Shown: in pieces, positions 18,166 through 26,197 of the stretch | Layout of the letters: each line of letters begins with the position of its first letter | Numbering within the stretch: position 1 is the stretch's first letter | Origin: Clostridia bacterium | Lineage (GTDB): Bacteria > Bacillota > Clostridia > Oscillospirales > Acutalibacteraceae | NCBI GenBank assembly: GCA_017559305.1 | Contig: JAFYSP010000003.1 | Span: 1 to 64,000, forward strand | Reading direction: 5' to 3' | Length of the DNA: 64,000 nt | Notes under the pieces: generated by a model | The model's database searches: none | Told to the model about the DNA's origin: nothing | Seen by the model: the letters and a program-made list of their open reading frames with translations, nothing else | Program-made: the position numbers and the translations under genes

Positions 18166-18245
18166 CTTGTTTATGTATAGTTGCAATTTTGCTCGAAATA
18201 TGTTACCATACCATTGTTAATGATATTTGAAAGGAATTAACCTTG

Positions 18246-19511
18246 ATGAGCGATAAATTACAGGATTTTTTAGAAGAAGGACAGGTTGAAGTAATCGATA
18301 CACAGTCGGAAGAAACCGAAGCGCCTATTCCTGCTGCACCCAATAAACCCAAAAGACGTAAAAAAAGAAGATTAAAACCTTGGGCAAGGGTTGTCAAATG
18401 GATAGGTATATCAATTCTGGCATTTCTTTTGGTGGTAGTTCTTGCATTTTTGACAATTTTCTATTCACCATTCTTCCCAACACTTAGGGACAGATATATT
18501 CTCATGACCTATAAGACCTCTAATCCTTGGCTTTGCACTACCTTTTTCACTCAAGAGCAGATAGACGCTGCATTTGAGCGCAACTCTGTTGTAGCGCCCG
18601 AAGGAGAAACCGATCCCGACCTTGTAGCCCCGGGCGGCAATGGCGAAGGGGAAGGTAATGATGAGCCAACCCCCGACCCCATAACCTTCAGTACAAGTGA
18701 AAAGTATCAGGGTAAGGTTATTTTCGAGGAAAACGGAGTTCAGATTCTTGAATTTTCCGGCAAGAATCCCGGCGGCGGTAAATACACAGCCCGTCTTATT
18801 CAGGTTTTAGACCCCTCAAGAGTTTTCTTGGGACTTACAAATAATTTTGTCGAGCCCAACACACCCGATGCTACGGGATTTAGCGGCAAGGGTCAGACAA
18901 TAGGCGAATTTATTGATACAAATAACGCTATCTGCGGAATAAATGCAGGTTGTTGGAACGACCCCAAGGGAATCGGCTCAGGCGGATTGCCTAAAGATAT
19001 AATTATTAAAGATGGCGTCATAAAACAGTATGATAATCTTGAAAGACATAACATTATCGGCATAAACAAAGATAACGTTTTGGTTCTCGGAAACTTCTCT
19101 AACGAGGAGATAATCGCAAATAATATCAGAGATGGTATTGCTTGGGAGCCATTCCTTATTGTCAACGGCAAAAAGGCGGAAGCAAGCGGTGTCGCAGGAG
19201 GCTATGATCCCCGTTCTGCAATCGGTCAGCGTGCTGACGGCGCAATATTGCTCCTCGTTGTCGATGGCGGCGCAACCTATCTTACCCGTGGTATTGACGG
19301 TGTTAACTTTGAATTCTTAATGGACGTAATGTGGGAATTCGGCGCTGTAAACGCTTCTAATATTGATGGCGGAACATCATCATCAATGGGACTTAAGGTT
19401 GATGGAAAAGGAAAAATAATCAATACCGTTTGCAATTCCGAGATTGCTCATCGTGGCAGATATCTTAATACAACCTGGCTTGTAAAAGATGTCCCCGCAG
19501 ATGCCCAGTAA
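18246..19511 (+). CDS. Membrane-anchored phosphodiester glycosidase (NAGPA-domain) protein
   Basis: The 421-residue protein has a cytoplasmic N-terminus rich in acidic then basic residues, with a KRRKKRR cluster (about 37-43). One membrane helix follows (about 55-78), then a low-complexity Gly/Glu/Pro linker (about 120-145), then an extracellular NAGPA-type domain (about 150-415). That domain shows NAICGINAGCWNDPKG, AIGQRADGAILLLVVDGG and NASNIDGGTSSSM, the conserved core of the family. Members cleave or bind phosphodiester-linked sugars and several act on cell-wall polymers, so a surface role is likely but not demonstrated. Start at the ATG; a TTG codon immediately before it is possible. A terminator follows. 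Confidence 0.8.
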   Translation: MSDKLQDFLEEGQVEVIDTQSEETEAPIPAAPNKPKRRKKRRLKPWARVVKWIGISILAFLLVVVLAFLTIFYSPFFPTLRDRYILMTYKTSNPWLCTTFFTQEQIDAAFERNSVVAPEGETDPDLVAPGGNGEGEGNDEPTPDPITFSTSEKYQGKVIFEENGVQILEFSGKNPGGGKYTARLIQVLDPSRVFLGLTNNFVEPNTPDATGFSGKGQTIGEFIDTNNAICGINAGCWNDPKGIGSGGLPKDIIIKDGVIKQYDNLERHNIIGINKDNVLVLGNFSNEEIIANNIRDGIAWEPFLIVNGKKAEASGVAGGYDPRSAIGQRADGAILLLVVDGGATYLTRGIDGVNFEFLMDVMWEFGAVNASNIDGGTSSSMGLKVDGKGKIINTVCNSEIAHRGRYLNTTWLVKDVPADAQ

Positions 19512-19517
19512 AAAATA

Positions 19518-19546
19518 AAGCTCTATGCTTCGGCATAGAGCTTTTT
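19518..19546 (+). terminator. Intrinsic terminator after the phosphodiester glycosidase gene
   Basis: AGCTCTATGC-TTCG-GCATAGAGCT with a stable tetraloop, followed by six T residues. Confidence 0.9.
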
Positions 19547-19565
19547 TGCTTTTAAAAAGCAAAAA

Positions 19566-19585
19566 GGAAATGCATCAGCATTCCC
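19566..19585 (-). terminator. Intrinsic terminator after rpsT
   Basis: On the minus strand GGAATGC-TGAT-GCATTTCC is followed by TTTTTGC, just downstream of the rpsT stop codon. Confidence 0.75.
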
Positions 19586-19598
19586 TCAATATGCTTAA

Positions 19599-19859
19599 TT
19601 AGTTAGACTTTGCAAGACGAACAACAAGTGCGGATTTCTTTCTTGCAGCATTGTTCTTGTGGATAATTCCCTTAGTAGCCATCTGATCAATCTTCTTGAT
19701 AGCTGCCTTAACTGCATCAACCTTATCTGCGCTGTTTTCTGCGATTGCTTTGTCTGCCTTCTTGATTGCTGTTTTCATAGCGGTACGGTACTGCTTGTTA
19801 CGAGCATAGTTAGCTTCGCTGATGAGTACACGTTTTTTAGCGGACTTAATGTTAGGCAC
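19599..19859 (-). CDS. rpsT: 30S ribosomal protein S20
   Basis: S20 binds 16S rRNA early in small-subunit assembly. The 86-residue product starts PNIKSAKKRV and is Lys/Ala-rich and helical, ending ARKKSALVVRLAKSN, all typical. The start is a GTG at 19859, five bases downstream of GGGGAGGTG; the longer in-frame reading beyond it enters the promoter region and is not coding. rpsT is divergent from gpr and has its own promoter at 19895-19923. Confidence 0.95.
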   Translation of the reverse strand: MPNIKSAKKRVLISEANYARNKQYRTAMKTAIKKADKAIAENSADKVDAVKAAIKKIDQMATKGIIHKNNAARKKSALVVRLAKSN

Positions 19860-19894
19860 TCTTACACCTCCCCTTAAAACTTCATAGCCAATAT

Positions 19895-19923
19895 ATAATA
19901 CCACTATTGTTTTTAAAAAGCAA
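19895..19923 (-). promoter_or_regulatory. Promoter of rpsT
   Basis: Minus strand TTGCTT (19923-19918), 17 bases, TATTAT (19900-19895). Confidence 0.65.
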
Positions 19924-20003
19924 GACTTTTCTTTGCTTTTTTTAGGTTTTTTTGCGCAAGTTCGGAACAAACTATTAAAAGTTAATAATTTTGAGGTGAA
20001 AAA

Positions 20004-20837
20004 ATGAAACACTTTTCTGATCTTGCGGCAGAATGTAGGGAACTCGTTCCCGATTGTGAGGGAATATGTGAGAGCGAGTATTCAGAAAACGGTATAACCG
20101 TGCGCACCCTTGAAATCAAAACCGATGCCGCAGTAGAGAAAATCGGCAGAGCAAAAGGCGTTTATACTACCGTTGAATTGAGCCAAATTGAACCGAATAA
20201 AACTGCGCTTGTGATTAAAAAAGAAATACAGAAACTGTTGCCCAAAAACCCTCAAACTGTTCTTGTTGCAGGTCTTGGTAACAGAAATATAACTCCCGAT
20301 GCAATAGGTCCGATGGTAGCCGAGGGTGTCCTTGCTACTCGTCATATAAGCGATGCCTTTGCAAGAAAAATCGGACTTGATGAACTTGAAAGCGTTGCCG
20401 TAATATCACCCGGTGTATTAGGGCAAACAGGCATCGAAACTGCCGAGATAGTCAAAAGTACCGCAAGTGTTGTTAATGCGTCTGCCGTAATAGTTGTTGA
20501 TGCTTTGACCGCCGCTTCTGTGACACGGCTCGGCAACACCGTGCAAATAACAAACAGCGGTATCCATCCGGGGTCAGGGGTAGGCAACAAGAGAAGTGAA
20601 ATCAGCCACAATACCCTAGGTATCCCTTGTATCGCTGTCGGTGTACCTACCGTTGTCAACGCTTCAACCCTTGTCAGCGAGTCGGTTGGAAAAGAGATAA
20701 AATCCGCTCCCGAAATGATAGTCACGCCAAAAGATATCGACAGCATAATAACCGAGTTGGCAAATCTTTTGTCCTTGTCGATAAATCTTGCTTTGCATCC
20801 CGAAATTTCTGCCGACGTAATCAGAAGTATAATTTGA
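20004..20837 (+). CDS. gpr: Germination protease GPR
   Basis: GPR (peptidase family A25) degrades the small acid-soluble proteins that coat spore DNA once germination starts. It is made in the forespore as a self-processing zymogen. The 277-residue sequence contains VLVAGLGNRNITPDAIGP (about residues 90-107), VVDALTAASVTRLGNTVQ with the conserved Asp, and GIHPGSGVGNKR (about 190-202), all family hallmarks. It is shorter than B. subtilis GPR (about 370 residues); it lacks some C-terminal sequence but keeps the core. GAGGTG precedes the ATG. A sigma-G promoter is expected upstream, but I could not identify one confidently. Confidence 0.93.
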   Translation: MKHFSDLAAECRELVPDCEGICESEYSENGITVRTLEIKTDAAVEKIGRAKGVYTTVELSQIEPNKTALVIKKEIQKLLPKNPQTVLVAGLGNRNITPDAIGPMVAEGVLATRHISDAFARKIGLDELESVAVISPGVLGQTGIETAEIVKSTASVVNASAVIVVDALTAASVTRLGNTVQITNSGIHPGSGVGNKRSEISHNTLGIPCIAVGVPTVVNASTLVSESVGKEIKSAPEMIVTPKDIDSIITELANLLSLSINLALHPEISADVIRSII

Positions 20838-20843
20838 TGTCTG

Positions 20844-20872
20844 TTGATTTTTTCAGCAACTTTTAGTATAAT
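20844..20872 (+). promoter_or_regulatory. Promoter of tex
   Basis: TTGATT (20844-20849), 17 bases, TATAAT (20867-20872). The -10 box lies inside a perfect inverted repeat. Confidence 0.65.
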
Positions 20873-20887
20873 TAGATTATACTAAAA
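20861..20887. repeat. Perfect 12-bp inverted repeat over the tex promoter
   Basis: TTTTAGTATAAT, three bases (TAG), then its exact complement. It contains the -10 box and the predicted transcription start, as an operator would. It is too A/T-rich for an intrinsic terminator of gpr. Confidence 0.6.
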
Positions 20888-20901
20888 ACGGAGTATTTGC
20901 T

Positions 20902-23070
20902 ATGAACATCAATGAACAACTAATCAAAGAATTTTCCCTTAAAGAGTATCAGGTCACAAACGTCATTTCTCTTATTGACGACGGAAATACAATACCTTTC
21001 ATCGCCCGTTACAGAAAGGAAATGACAGGCAGTCTTGACGACCAGATTCTCCGTGAATTTTCAGATAGACTTGAGTATCTTCGCAATCTTGAAGAACTCA
21101 AAAATAAAGTCCGTGAGAGCATCACTTCCCAAGGATTTATGACCGATGAAATTGAGGCGGCAATCCAAGCGGCAACAACAGTCACCGAAACAGAGGATAT
21201 TTATCGTCCCTTCAGACCCAAGAGAAAAACCAGAGCATCGGTCGCAAAGGAAAAGGGATTAGGTCCTCTTGCAGACCTTATCTATGCACAGCAAAAGGAT
21301 TCGAAATATCCAATAGAAATGGCGGCGGATTTCGTAAATGCAGAGCAGGGAGTTGAAACTGCAGAAGATGCTTTGCAGGGCGCTATGGATATTATTGCCG
21401 AACTTATCTCTGACGATGCAAATGTCAGAAAAAGAATCAGAACAGTCTGCGCCGCTCACGGAATTCTCGTGACCAAAGCCGCAGAAGAAGATGTCGGTGT
21501 GTATGAGATGTATGCCGAGTATAAAGAGCCGATTTCCCGTATTGCCAATCATAGAATTTTGGCTATAAACCGCGGCGAAAAGGAAAAGATGCTTAAAGTG
21601 TCTATTGATTTCGATAAGGACAGAGCGCTTGGAATTATTGCTTCGGTCCATATCAAAGAGGGAAGCCCTTGCACCGAAACTGTCCGCCTTGCAGCAGAGG
21701 ATTCATATACACGACTTATCTTCCCTTCAATTGAAAGAGAGGTCAGAAACGAACTCACCGACAGAGCAAGTGAGGATGCAATCAAGGTCTTTTCAACCAA
21801 CCTGAAGCAACTTCTTATGCAACCGCCCCTTAAAGATAAAATCACAATCGGACTTGACCCCGGTTACAGAACGGGTTGTAAGGTAGCGGTAGTAGACGGT
21901 ACAGGTAAAGTGCTTGATACAGCCGTAATTTATCCTGCACCCCCTCACAGTAAAATAGAGGAAGCAAAAAAGATAATCAAAAATCTTATTCATAAATGGA
22001 ATGCAGAAGTTTTCGCAATCGGAAACGGCACCGCATCTCACGAAACAGAGGTTTTTGCGGCGGATCTTATTAAAGAGATTGATACGCCGATGTCCTATCT
22101 TGTCGTAAGTGAGGCAGGTGCATCGGTTTACTCTGCATCAAAACTTGCCGCCGAGGAATTCCCTGAATACGACGTTTCACTTCGTTCTGCGGTATCCATT
22201 GCAAGACGTTTGCAAGACCCCCTTGCAGAACTTGTAAAGATTGACCCTAAATCCATAGGAGTCGGTCAGTATCAACACGATATGCCTCAAAATCGCCTCG
22301 GAGCCGCTTTAGACGGCGTTGTAGAAACTTGCGTGAACAGTGTCGGAGTTGACTTAAACACCGCTTCTGCACCCCTTCTCGCAAAGATTTCGGGCATATC
22401 CTCTGCAATAGCCAAAAATATAGTAACATACCGTGAGGAAAACGGCGCATTCAAGTCACGCGCAGAACTCAATAAGGTTTCAAAACTCGGACCTAAGGCG
22501 TTCACACAATGCGCAGGATTTTTGCGTGTAACGGGCGGTAAGAACGTTCTTGATGCAACAGCAGTTCATCCCGAAAGTTATTCAGCAGCCGAAAAATTAC
22601 TTGCTCTTTGCGGATATAGTGATGCCGACGTCAAAAAAGGCGGTGTCGAGGGCATAACCCAAAAGCTATCCGAATTTGATGAAACCGCCCTTGCCGAAAA
22701 ACTCGGTGTCGGCGTTATAACACTTCGTGATATCGCCACCGAACTTTCAAAGCCGGGCAGAGACCCACGTAGTTCACTTCCTGCACCGCTTCTTCGTACC
22801 GACATTATGTCACTTGAGGATCTTAAGGTCGGTATGGAACTTACGGGTACCGTGCGAAACGTAATCGACTTTGGCGCATTCGTTGATATCGGAGTTCATC
22901 AGGACGGTCTCGTTCATATTTCTAAGATTACCAACCGCTTTATAAAACATCCCGCAGAAGTGCTGAAAGTAGGGGATAGAGTAAAGGTGTGGGTAATCGG
23001 TGTTGACGTTGCCAAAAAGAGAATTTCTTTAACTATGAAGCAGGATGATAAGGATCTTGCACAAAAATAA
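20902..23070 (+). CDS. tex: RNA-binding transcription accessory protein Tex
   Basis: Tex is a conserved cytoplasmic nucleic-acid-binding protein related to eukaryotic Spt6. The 722-residue product has the family architecture. A helical N-terminal Tex domain contains GNTIPFIARYRKEMTG (about residues 28-43). A YqgF/RNase H-like domain starts at TIGLDPGYRTGCKVAVVDG (about 314-332). Helix-hairpin-helix segments follow (SVGVDLNTASAPLL; KIVTYREENGAFKSR region, about 475-540). The C-terminal S1 domain reads LTGTVRNVIDFGAFVDIGV...DGLVHIS (about 645-710). The promoter overlaps a perfect palindrome. Confidence 0.96.
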   Translation: MNINEQLIKEFSLKEYQVTNVISLIDDGNTIPFIARYRKEMTGSLDDQILREFSDRLEYLRNLEELKNKVRESITSQGFMTDEIEAAIQAATTVTETEDIYRPFRPKRKTRASVAKEKGLGPLADLIYAQQKDSKYPIEMAADFVNAEQGVETAEDALQGAMDIIAELISDDANVRKRIRTVCAAHGILVTKAAEEDVGVYEMYAEYKEPISRIANHRILAINRGEKEKMLKVSIDFDKDRALGIIASVHIKEGSPCTETVRLAAEDSYTRLIFPSIEREVRNELTDRASEDAIKVFSTNLKQLLMQPPLKDKITIGLDPGYRTGCKVAVVDGTGKVLDTAVIYPAPPHSKIEEAKKIIKNLIHKWNAEVFAIGNGTASHETEVFAADLIKEIDTPMSYLVVSEAGASVYSASKLAAEEFPEYDVSLRSAVSIARRLQDPLAELVKIDPKSIGVGQYQHDMPQNRLGAALDGVVETCVNSVGVDLNTASAPLLAKISGISSAIAKNIVTYREENGAFKSRAELNKVSKLGPKAFTQCAGFLRVTGGKNVLDATAVHPESYSAAEKLLALCGYSDADVKKGGVEGITQKLSEFDETALAEKLGVGVITLRDIATELSKPGRDPRSSLPAPLLRTDIMSLEDLKVGMELTGTVRNVIDFGAFVDIGVHQDGLVHISKITNRFIKHPAEVLKVGDRVKVWVIGVDVAKKRISLTMKQDDKDLAQK

Positions 23071-23086
23071 TTTTTTTGAATATAAT
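23057..23086 (+). promoter_or_regulatory. Promoter of the LOG-family gene
   Basis: TTGCAC (23057-23062), 18 bases, TATAAT (23081-23086), located at the very end of tex. The -10 box is the centre of a palindrome. Confidence 0.5.
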
Positions 23087-23095
23087 ATTCAAAAA
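23073..23095. repeat. Perfect 11-bp inverted repeat before the LOG-family gene
   Basis: TTTTTGAATAT, one central base, then its exact complement, overlapping the predicted -10 box. It could be an operator, or a weak A/T-rich terminator-like structure for tex. Confidence 0.5.
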
Positions 23096-23112
23096 CCTAT
23101 AGGAGATTATTT

Positions 23113-23655
23113 ATGAATATATGTGTTTTCGGCGCTGCAAGTGATAAAGTGGATAAAATCTATGCTATAGAAACCGAAAAACTCGGATATCAGATGGCAA
23201 AGCGTGGATTTGGTCTTGTCTATGGTGGTGGCGCTACGGGTATGATGGGAGCAATTGCCCGAGGAGTTAAATCGGGCGGTGGCTACGTTCACGGAGTAGC
23301 CCCCAAATATTTTGACACACCCGGTATTCTTTGGAAAGATTCCGATAAATTCACCTTTACCGATACAATCCGCGAGAGAAAGCAGATAATGGAAGATGAC
23401 TCCGCCGCTTTCATTATGACGCCCGGCGGTGTTGGTACTTTTGAGGAATTTTTCGAAATACTGACCTTGGCAAACCTCGGCAGACACAAAAAGCCGATCG
23501 CGATTTATAATATCGCAGGTTATTTTGATACCATCGTTGAACTTGTCGATAAAGGGGTCAAAGAAGGTTTTATAAGTTCTGATATTTATGGTGATTTTAA
23601 TATTTTCACCGACCCCGAAGAATTGCTCGATTATATAGCAAACAATGCAAAATAA
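23113..23655 (+). CDS. LOG-family (TIGR00730) Rossmann-fold protein
   Basis: This 180-residue protein has the cytokinin riboside phosphoribohydrolase/lysine-decarboxylase-like fold. The nucleotide-binding VYGGGATGMMGAIA (about residues 37-50) and the catalytic MTPGGVGTFEEFFE (about 99-112, PGGxGTxxE) are intact. Enzymes of this family release N6-modified adenine or cleave nucleoside monophosphates to base and ribose 5-phosphate. The bacterial physiological substrate is usually unproven. AGGAGA precedes the ATG at good spacing. It follows tex by about 40 bases and ends at a very strong bidirectional terminator. Confidence 0.88.
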   Translation: MNICVFGAASDKVDKIYAIETEKLGYQMAKRGFGLVYGGGATGMMGAIARGVKSGGGYVHGVAPKYFDTPGILWKDSDKFTFTDTIRERKQIMEDDSAAFIMTPGGVGTFEEFFEILTLANLGRHKKPIAIYNIAGYFDTIVELVDKGVKEGFISSDIYGDFNIFTDPEELLDYIANNAK

Positions 23656-23660
23656 AACAA

Positions 23661-23690
23661 AAAAGCCGTGTGCTGATGCACACGGCTTTT
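23661..23690. terminator. Bidirectional terminator between the LOG-family gene and rplL
   Basis: A perfect 13-bp stem (AAAAGCCGTGTGC and its complement) with a four-base loop and A/T tracts on both sides. It separates two convergent transcription units. Confidence 0.9.
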
Positions 23691-23708
23691 AATTTGCTAT
23701 CAGTTAAA

Positions 23709-24086
23709 TTACTTAACTTCAACAGTTGCGCCAACTTCGGTGAGCTGAGCCTTGAGAGCTTCAGCATCTTCCTTAGAAACGCCTTCTTTGAGGGTCTTAG
23801 GAGCGCCGTCAACGAGAGCCTTTGCTTCAGCAAGGCCAAGACCGGTGATCTCACGAACAACCTTGATAACCTTGATCTTTTCTGCACCAGCAGCAGCAAG
23901 GATAACGTCGAACTCGGTCTTCTCTTCTGCAGCAGCAGCGCCGCCAGCAGCAGGAGCAGCAACTGCAACAGCAGCAGCAGCGGATACGCCGAATTCCTCT
24001 TCAATAGCTTTTACGAGCTCAGAAAGCTCAAGAACAGTCATAGCTTTTACTTCTTCAATGATAGCAGTAATCTTTTCAGATGCCAT
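23709..24086 (-). CDS. rplL: 50S ribosomal protein L7/L12
   Basis: L7/L12 forms the flexible stalk dimers that recruit translation factors. The 125-residue product has the N-terminal dimerisation helices, an Ala/Gly-rich hinge (about residues 37-55) and the C-terminal factor-binding domain with [24 protein letters not shown] (about 70-93). GGAGGT lies upstream of the ATG. It is the second gene of the rplJ-rplL operon under the L10 leader. Confidence 0.98.
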   Translation of the reverse strand: MASEKITAIIEEVKAMTVLELSELVKAIEEEFGVSAAAAVAVAAPAAGGAAAAEEKTEFDVILAAAGAEKIKVIKVVREITGLGLAEAKALVDGAPKTLKEGVSKEDAEALKAQLTEVGATVEVK

Positions 24087-24142
24087 GGTAATTTACCTCC
24101 AAAATTTGTTTTAATTTAATTTGTTTTGATTTCTAGTTTTGT

Positions 24143-24643
24143 TTACGCTTCTGCGTTTTTGTCAGCAACTGCCTGAAGTGCACGGGCGAGTGCTGCGATA
24201 GGTGCATTGAATGCACTGCAAACTGTAGCAAGAAGAACGTCTCTTGTAGGCAGTTTTGCGAGAGAATCAACGGTAGCTGTATCTACAACTGCACCGTCGA
24301 GGAAGCCGGCCTTAACAGAGAAATTGTCGTGGCTGTCGGCATATTTGCAAAGAATACGAGCGGCTGCGGTGTGATCCTCTTTAGATACTGCGAGAGCAGT
24401 AGTTCCTTCGAGAACGTCACAGATACCTTCGATAGAAGTACCTTCAACTGCGCGGCGGAGAAGAGTATTCTTTACTACGGCGTAGTGAACGCCTGCTTCA
24501 CGAAGCTCTTTACGAAGCTTTGTGTCGTCAGCAACATTGATACCACTGTAATTAACGAGTACACCAGCGACTGCACCGTCGAGAGTTTCCTTAATAGCAG
24601 CAACCTGTTGCTCTTTGAGTTCCAATACTTTTGCGCTTGGCAA
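24143..24643 (-). CDS. rplJ: 50S ribosomal protein L10
   Basis: L10 is the stalk base protein that carries the L7/L12 dimers and, as L10(L12)4, represses its own operon. The 166-residue product starts PSAKVLELKEQQVAAIKE, contains VLVNYSGINVADDTKLRKELREAG (about residues 30-53) and ends in an Ala-rich helix for L12 binding. The start codon is an unusual TTG at 24643, six bases after GGAGGTGA; there is no in-frame ATG. A weak start plus the upstream attenuator suggests tight dosage control. Confidence 0.97.
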   Translation of the reverse strand: MPSAKVLELKEQQVAAIKETLDGAVAGVLVNYSGINVADDTKLRKELREAGVHYAVVKNTLLRRAVEGTSIEGICDVLEGTTALAVSKEDHTAAARILCKYADSHDNFSVKAGFLDGAVVDTATVDSLAKLPTRDVLLATVCSAFNAPIAALARALQAVADKNAEA

Positions 24644-24649
24644 AATGAT

Positions 24650-24797
24650 TCACCTCCGAAGTAATGATGAAAAAACGCCTGCTCCCCAAAGACAGAGCAG
24701 GCGTGTACACATTAAAATAAATAAAGTGTTTCGCGCTTTTCCTCGGCAGGTAGTTCTACGTTACGCCTTTCGGCACCTGCTGTCTTTGGTCGGCAAC
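24650..24797 (-). ncRNA. L10 leader with attenuator terminator
   Basis: The minus-strand leader between the rplJ promoter and its ribosome-binding site contains the L10 leader signature: CAGCAGGTGC, GCCGAAAGGC and ACGTAGAACTACCTGCCGAGG (about 24790-24735), which mimics the 23S rRNA L10 site. Downstream a terminator hairpin pairs CGCCTGCTC with GAGCAGGCG (24703-24695/24684-24676), followed by six T residues. The leader segment CCAAAGACAG (24789-24780) is perfectly complementary to the terminator loop CTGTCTTTGG (24695-24686), which offers an alternative structure. In B. subtilis L10(L12)4 binding controls readthrough of such a terminator. Confidence 0.88.
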
Positions 24798-24803
24798 ATT
24801 GGT

Positions 24804-24832
24804 ATTATAATACTAAACATATAAAATGTCAA
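24804..24832 (-). promoter_or_regulatory. Consensus promoter of rplJ-rplL
   Basis: TTGACA (24832-24827), 17 bases, TATAAT (24809-24804) on the minus strand: a perfect sigma-A promoter. Confidence 0.85.
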
Positions 24833-24861
24833 GCATTTTTTGATAAATTTCAAAAGAATAT

Positions 24862-24887
24862 AAAAGGCAGTCCGAAGACTGCCTTTT
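24862..24887 (-). terminator. Intrinsic terminator after rplA
   Basis: AAAGGCAGTC-TTCG-GACTGCCTTT followed by T-rich sequence on the minus strand. It separates the rpmG...rplA operon from rplJ-rplL. Confidence 0.85.
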
Positions 24888-24898
24888 TGATATTAGAA

Positions 24899-25594
24899 TT
24901 AAGCACCAAACTTGTTGGGGTTGAGCTTGATTCCGGGGCCCATTGTTGTAGCAATAACGCAGGACTTAACGTACTGTCCTTTTGTTGCTGCAGGCTTTGC
25001 CTTAACGATAGCACCCATAAGAGTGTTGAAGTTTTCAGCAAGCTTTTCAGGACCGAAAGAAACCTTACCGATGGGGCAGTGAATAATGTTGGTCTTGTCG
25101 AGTCTGTACTCGATCTTACCAGCTTTAGCTTCTGTAACTGCCTTAGCAACATCGGGGGTAACTGTACCTGCTTTAGGAGAAGGCATCAAGCCACGGGGGC
25201 CGAGCACCTTACCAAGACGACCGATAAGACCCATGCAATCAGGTGTTGCGATAACAACATCGAAGTCGAGCCAGTTTTCGTTCTGAATCTTAGCAACCAT
25301 TTCTTCAGCGCCAACAAAGTCTGCGCCTGCTTCTTCGGCTGCCTTCTGATTGTCGCCCTTGCAGATAACAAGAACTCTTACGTCTTTACCTGTACCGTTG
25401 GGGAGAACAACAGCGCCGCGGACCTGCTGGTCAGCGTGACGTGAGTCAACACCCAAACGTACGTGGATTTCAACTGTTTCGTCGAATTTAGCGGACTTTG
25501 TTTTTACAGCAAGGTCCATAGCCTCATCGACTTCATAAAGTCTATCTTTTTCAACGAGCTTTGCGCTCTCATTATAATTTTTTCCGTGTTTCAT
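24899..25594 (-). CDS. rplA: 50S ribosomal protein L1
   Basis: L1 forms the mobile L1 stalk near the E site and is the classical translational repressor of the L11 operon. The 231-residue product has the two-domain L1 layout with [14 protein letters not shown] (about residues 69-82), [16 protein letters not shown] (about 131-146) and the C-terminal [21 protein letters not shown] lies about 12 bases before the ATG, a somewhat long spacing. The upstream gap carries a hairpin resembling the L1 target, which may allow feedback. Confidence 0.97.
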   Translation of the reverse strand: MKHGKNYNESAKLVEKDRLYEVDEAMDLAVKTKSAKFDETVEIHVRLGVDSRHADQQVRGAVVLPNGTGKDVRVLVICKGDNQKAAEEAGADFVGAEEMVAKIQNENWLDFDVVIATPDCMGLIGRLGKVLGPRGLMPSPKAGTVTPDVAKAVTEAKAGKIEYRLDKTNIIHCPIGKVSFGPEKLAENFNTLMGAIVKAKPAATKGQYVKSCVIATTMGPGIKLNPNKFGA

Positions 25595-25619
25595 AATTTA
25601 CATTTTCCTCCCAATTAAG

Positions 25620-25647
25620 TGGTTAAATCGGATGTTTCCTCCCACCA
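25620..25647 (-). promoter_or_regulatory. Possible L1-binding element upstream of rplA
   Basis: On the minus strand TGGTGGGAGGAAACATCC...ACCA forms a short stem-loop: TGGT pairs with ACCA and GGA with TCC. The GTGGGAGGA core recurs upstream of rplK. The GUGGGAGG...CCAC pattern resembles L1-binding sites in mRNA of other bacteria; the match is from memory and untested. Confidence 0.4.
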
Positions 25648-25654
25648 GGGAGCA

Positions 25655-26080
25655 TTAATCGACGACTTCAACGCCCATGCTACGTGCAGTACCAGCAATC
25701 ATAGACATAGCTGTCTCGATAGATGCTGCATTAAGGTCGGGCATTTTTGTCTCTGCGATTTTTCTAATTTGCTCACCGGTAATCTTTGCTACTTTGGTCT
25801 TGTTAGGAACGCCGGAACCGCTATCGATTCCACATGCCTTCTTGATAAGAACCGCTGCAGGTGGTGTTTTGGTGATAAAGCTGAAGGAACGGTCAGCGTA
25901 AACAGTGATAACAACGGGGATGATAAGACCTGCGTCGTTCTTTGTACGCTCATTGAATTCCTTAGTGAATGCCATAATGTTAACGCCGTGCTGACCAAGA
26001 GCCGGACCTACAGGGGGAGCAGGTGTTGCTTTACCTGCAGGAATTTGCAGTTTGATATAGCCAGTAACTTTCTGTGCCAT
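25655..26080 (-). CDS. rplK: 50S ribosomal protein L11
   Basis: L11 sits at the GTPase-associated centre of the large subunit. The 141-residue product has the N-terminal domain with the proline-rich hinge [25 protein letters not shown] (about residues 15-39) and the C-terminal rRNA-binding domain (about 75-140). GGAGGT precedes the ATG. It lies third from last in the rpmG-secE-nusG-rplK-rplA operon order, as in most bacteria. Confidence 0.98.
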   Translation of the reverse strand: MAQKVTGYIKLQIPAGKATPAPPVGPALGQHGVNIMAFTKEFNERTKNDAGLIIPVVITVYADRSFSFITKTPPAAVLIKKACGIDSGSGVPNKTKVAKITGEQIRKIAETKMPDLNAASIETAMSMIAGTARSMGVEVVD

Positions 26081-26101
26081 AATATTGTACCTCCAAAATT
26101 T

Positions 26102-26153
26102 GTGGTAACGGTGAATTCACCTTTGGCGGAGTATTCTCAGACACTCCTCCCAC
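26102..26153 (-). promoter_or_regulatory. Possible L1-type leader element upstream of rplK
   Basis: The minus strand shows GTGGGAGGA (26153-26145) followed by a GGAGTGT/ATACTCC hairpin and a closing CCAC (26105-26102). The motif is shared with the element upstream of rplA. A wider helix GTAACGG/CCGTTAC brackets the leader. This suggests autogenous control by L1 at both genes. Confidence 0.4.
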
Positions 26154-26197
26154 TCGGCATATAGCCGTTACAAAGCGGTATTTCCGCTGATTAACTA

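Noticed and set aside
23930..23990. GCA/GCT repeat run resembling a simple-sequence repeat
   Set aside because: It encodes the normal Ala-rich hinge of ribosomal protein L7/L12.
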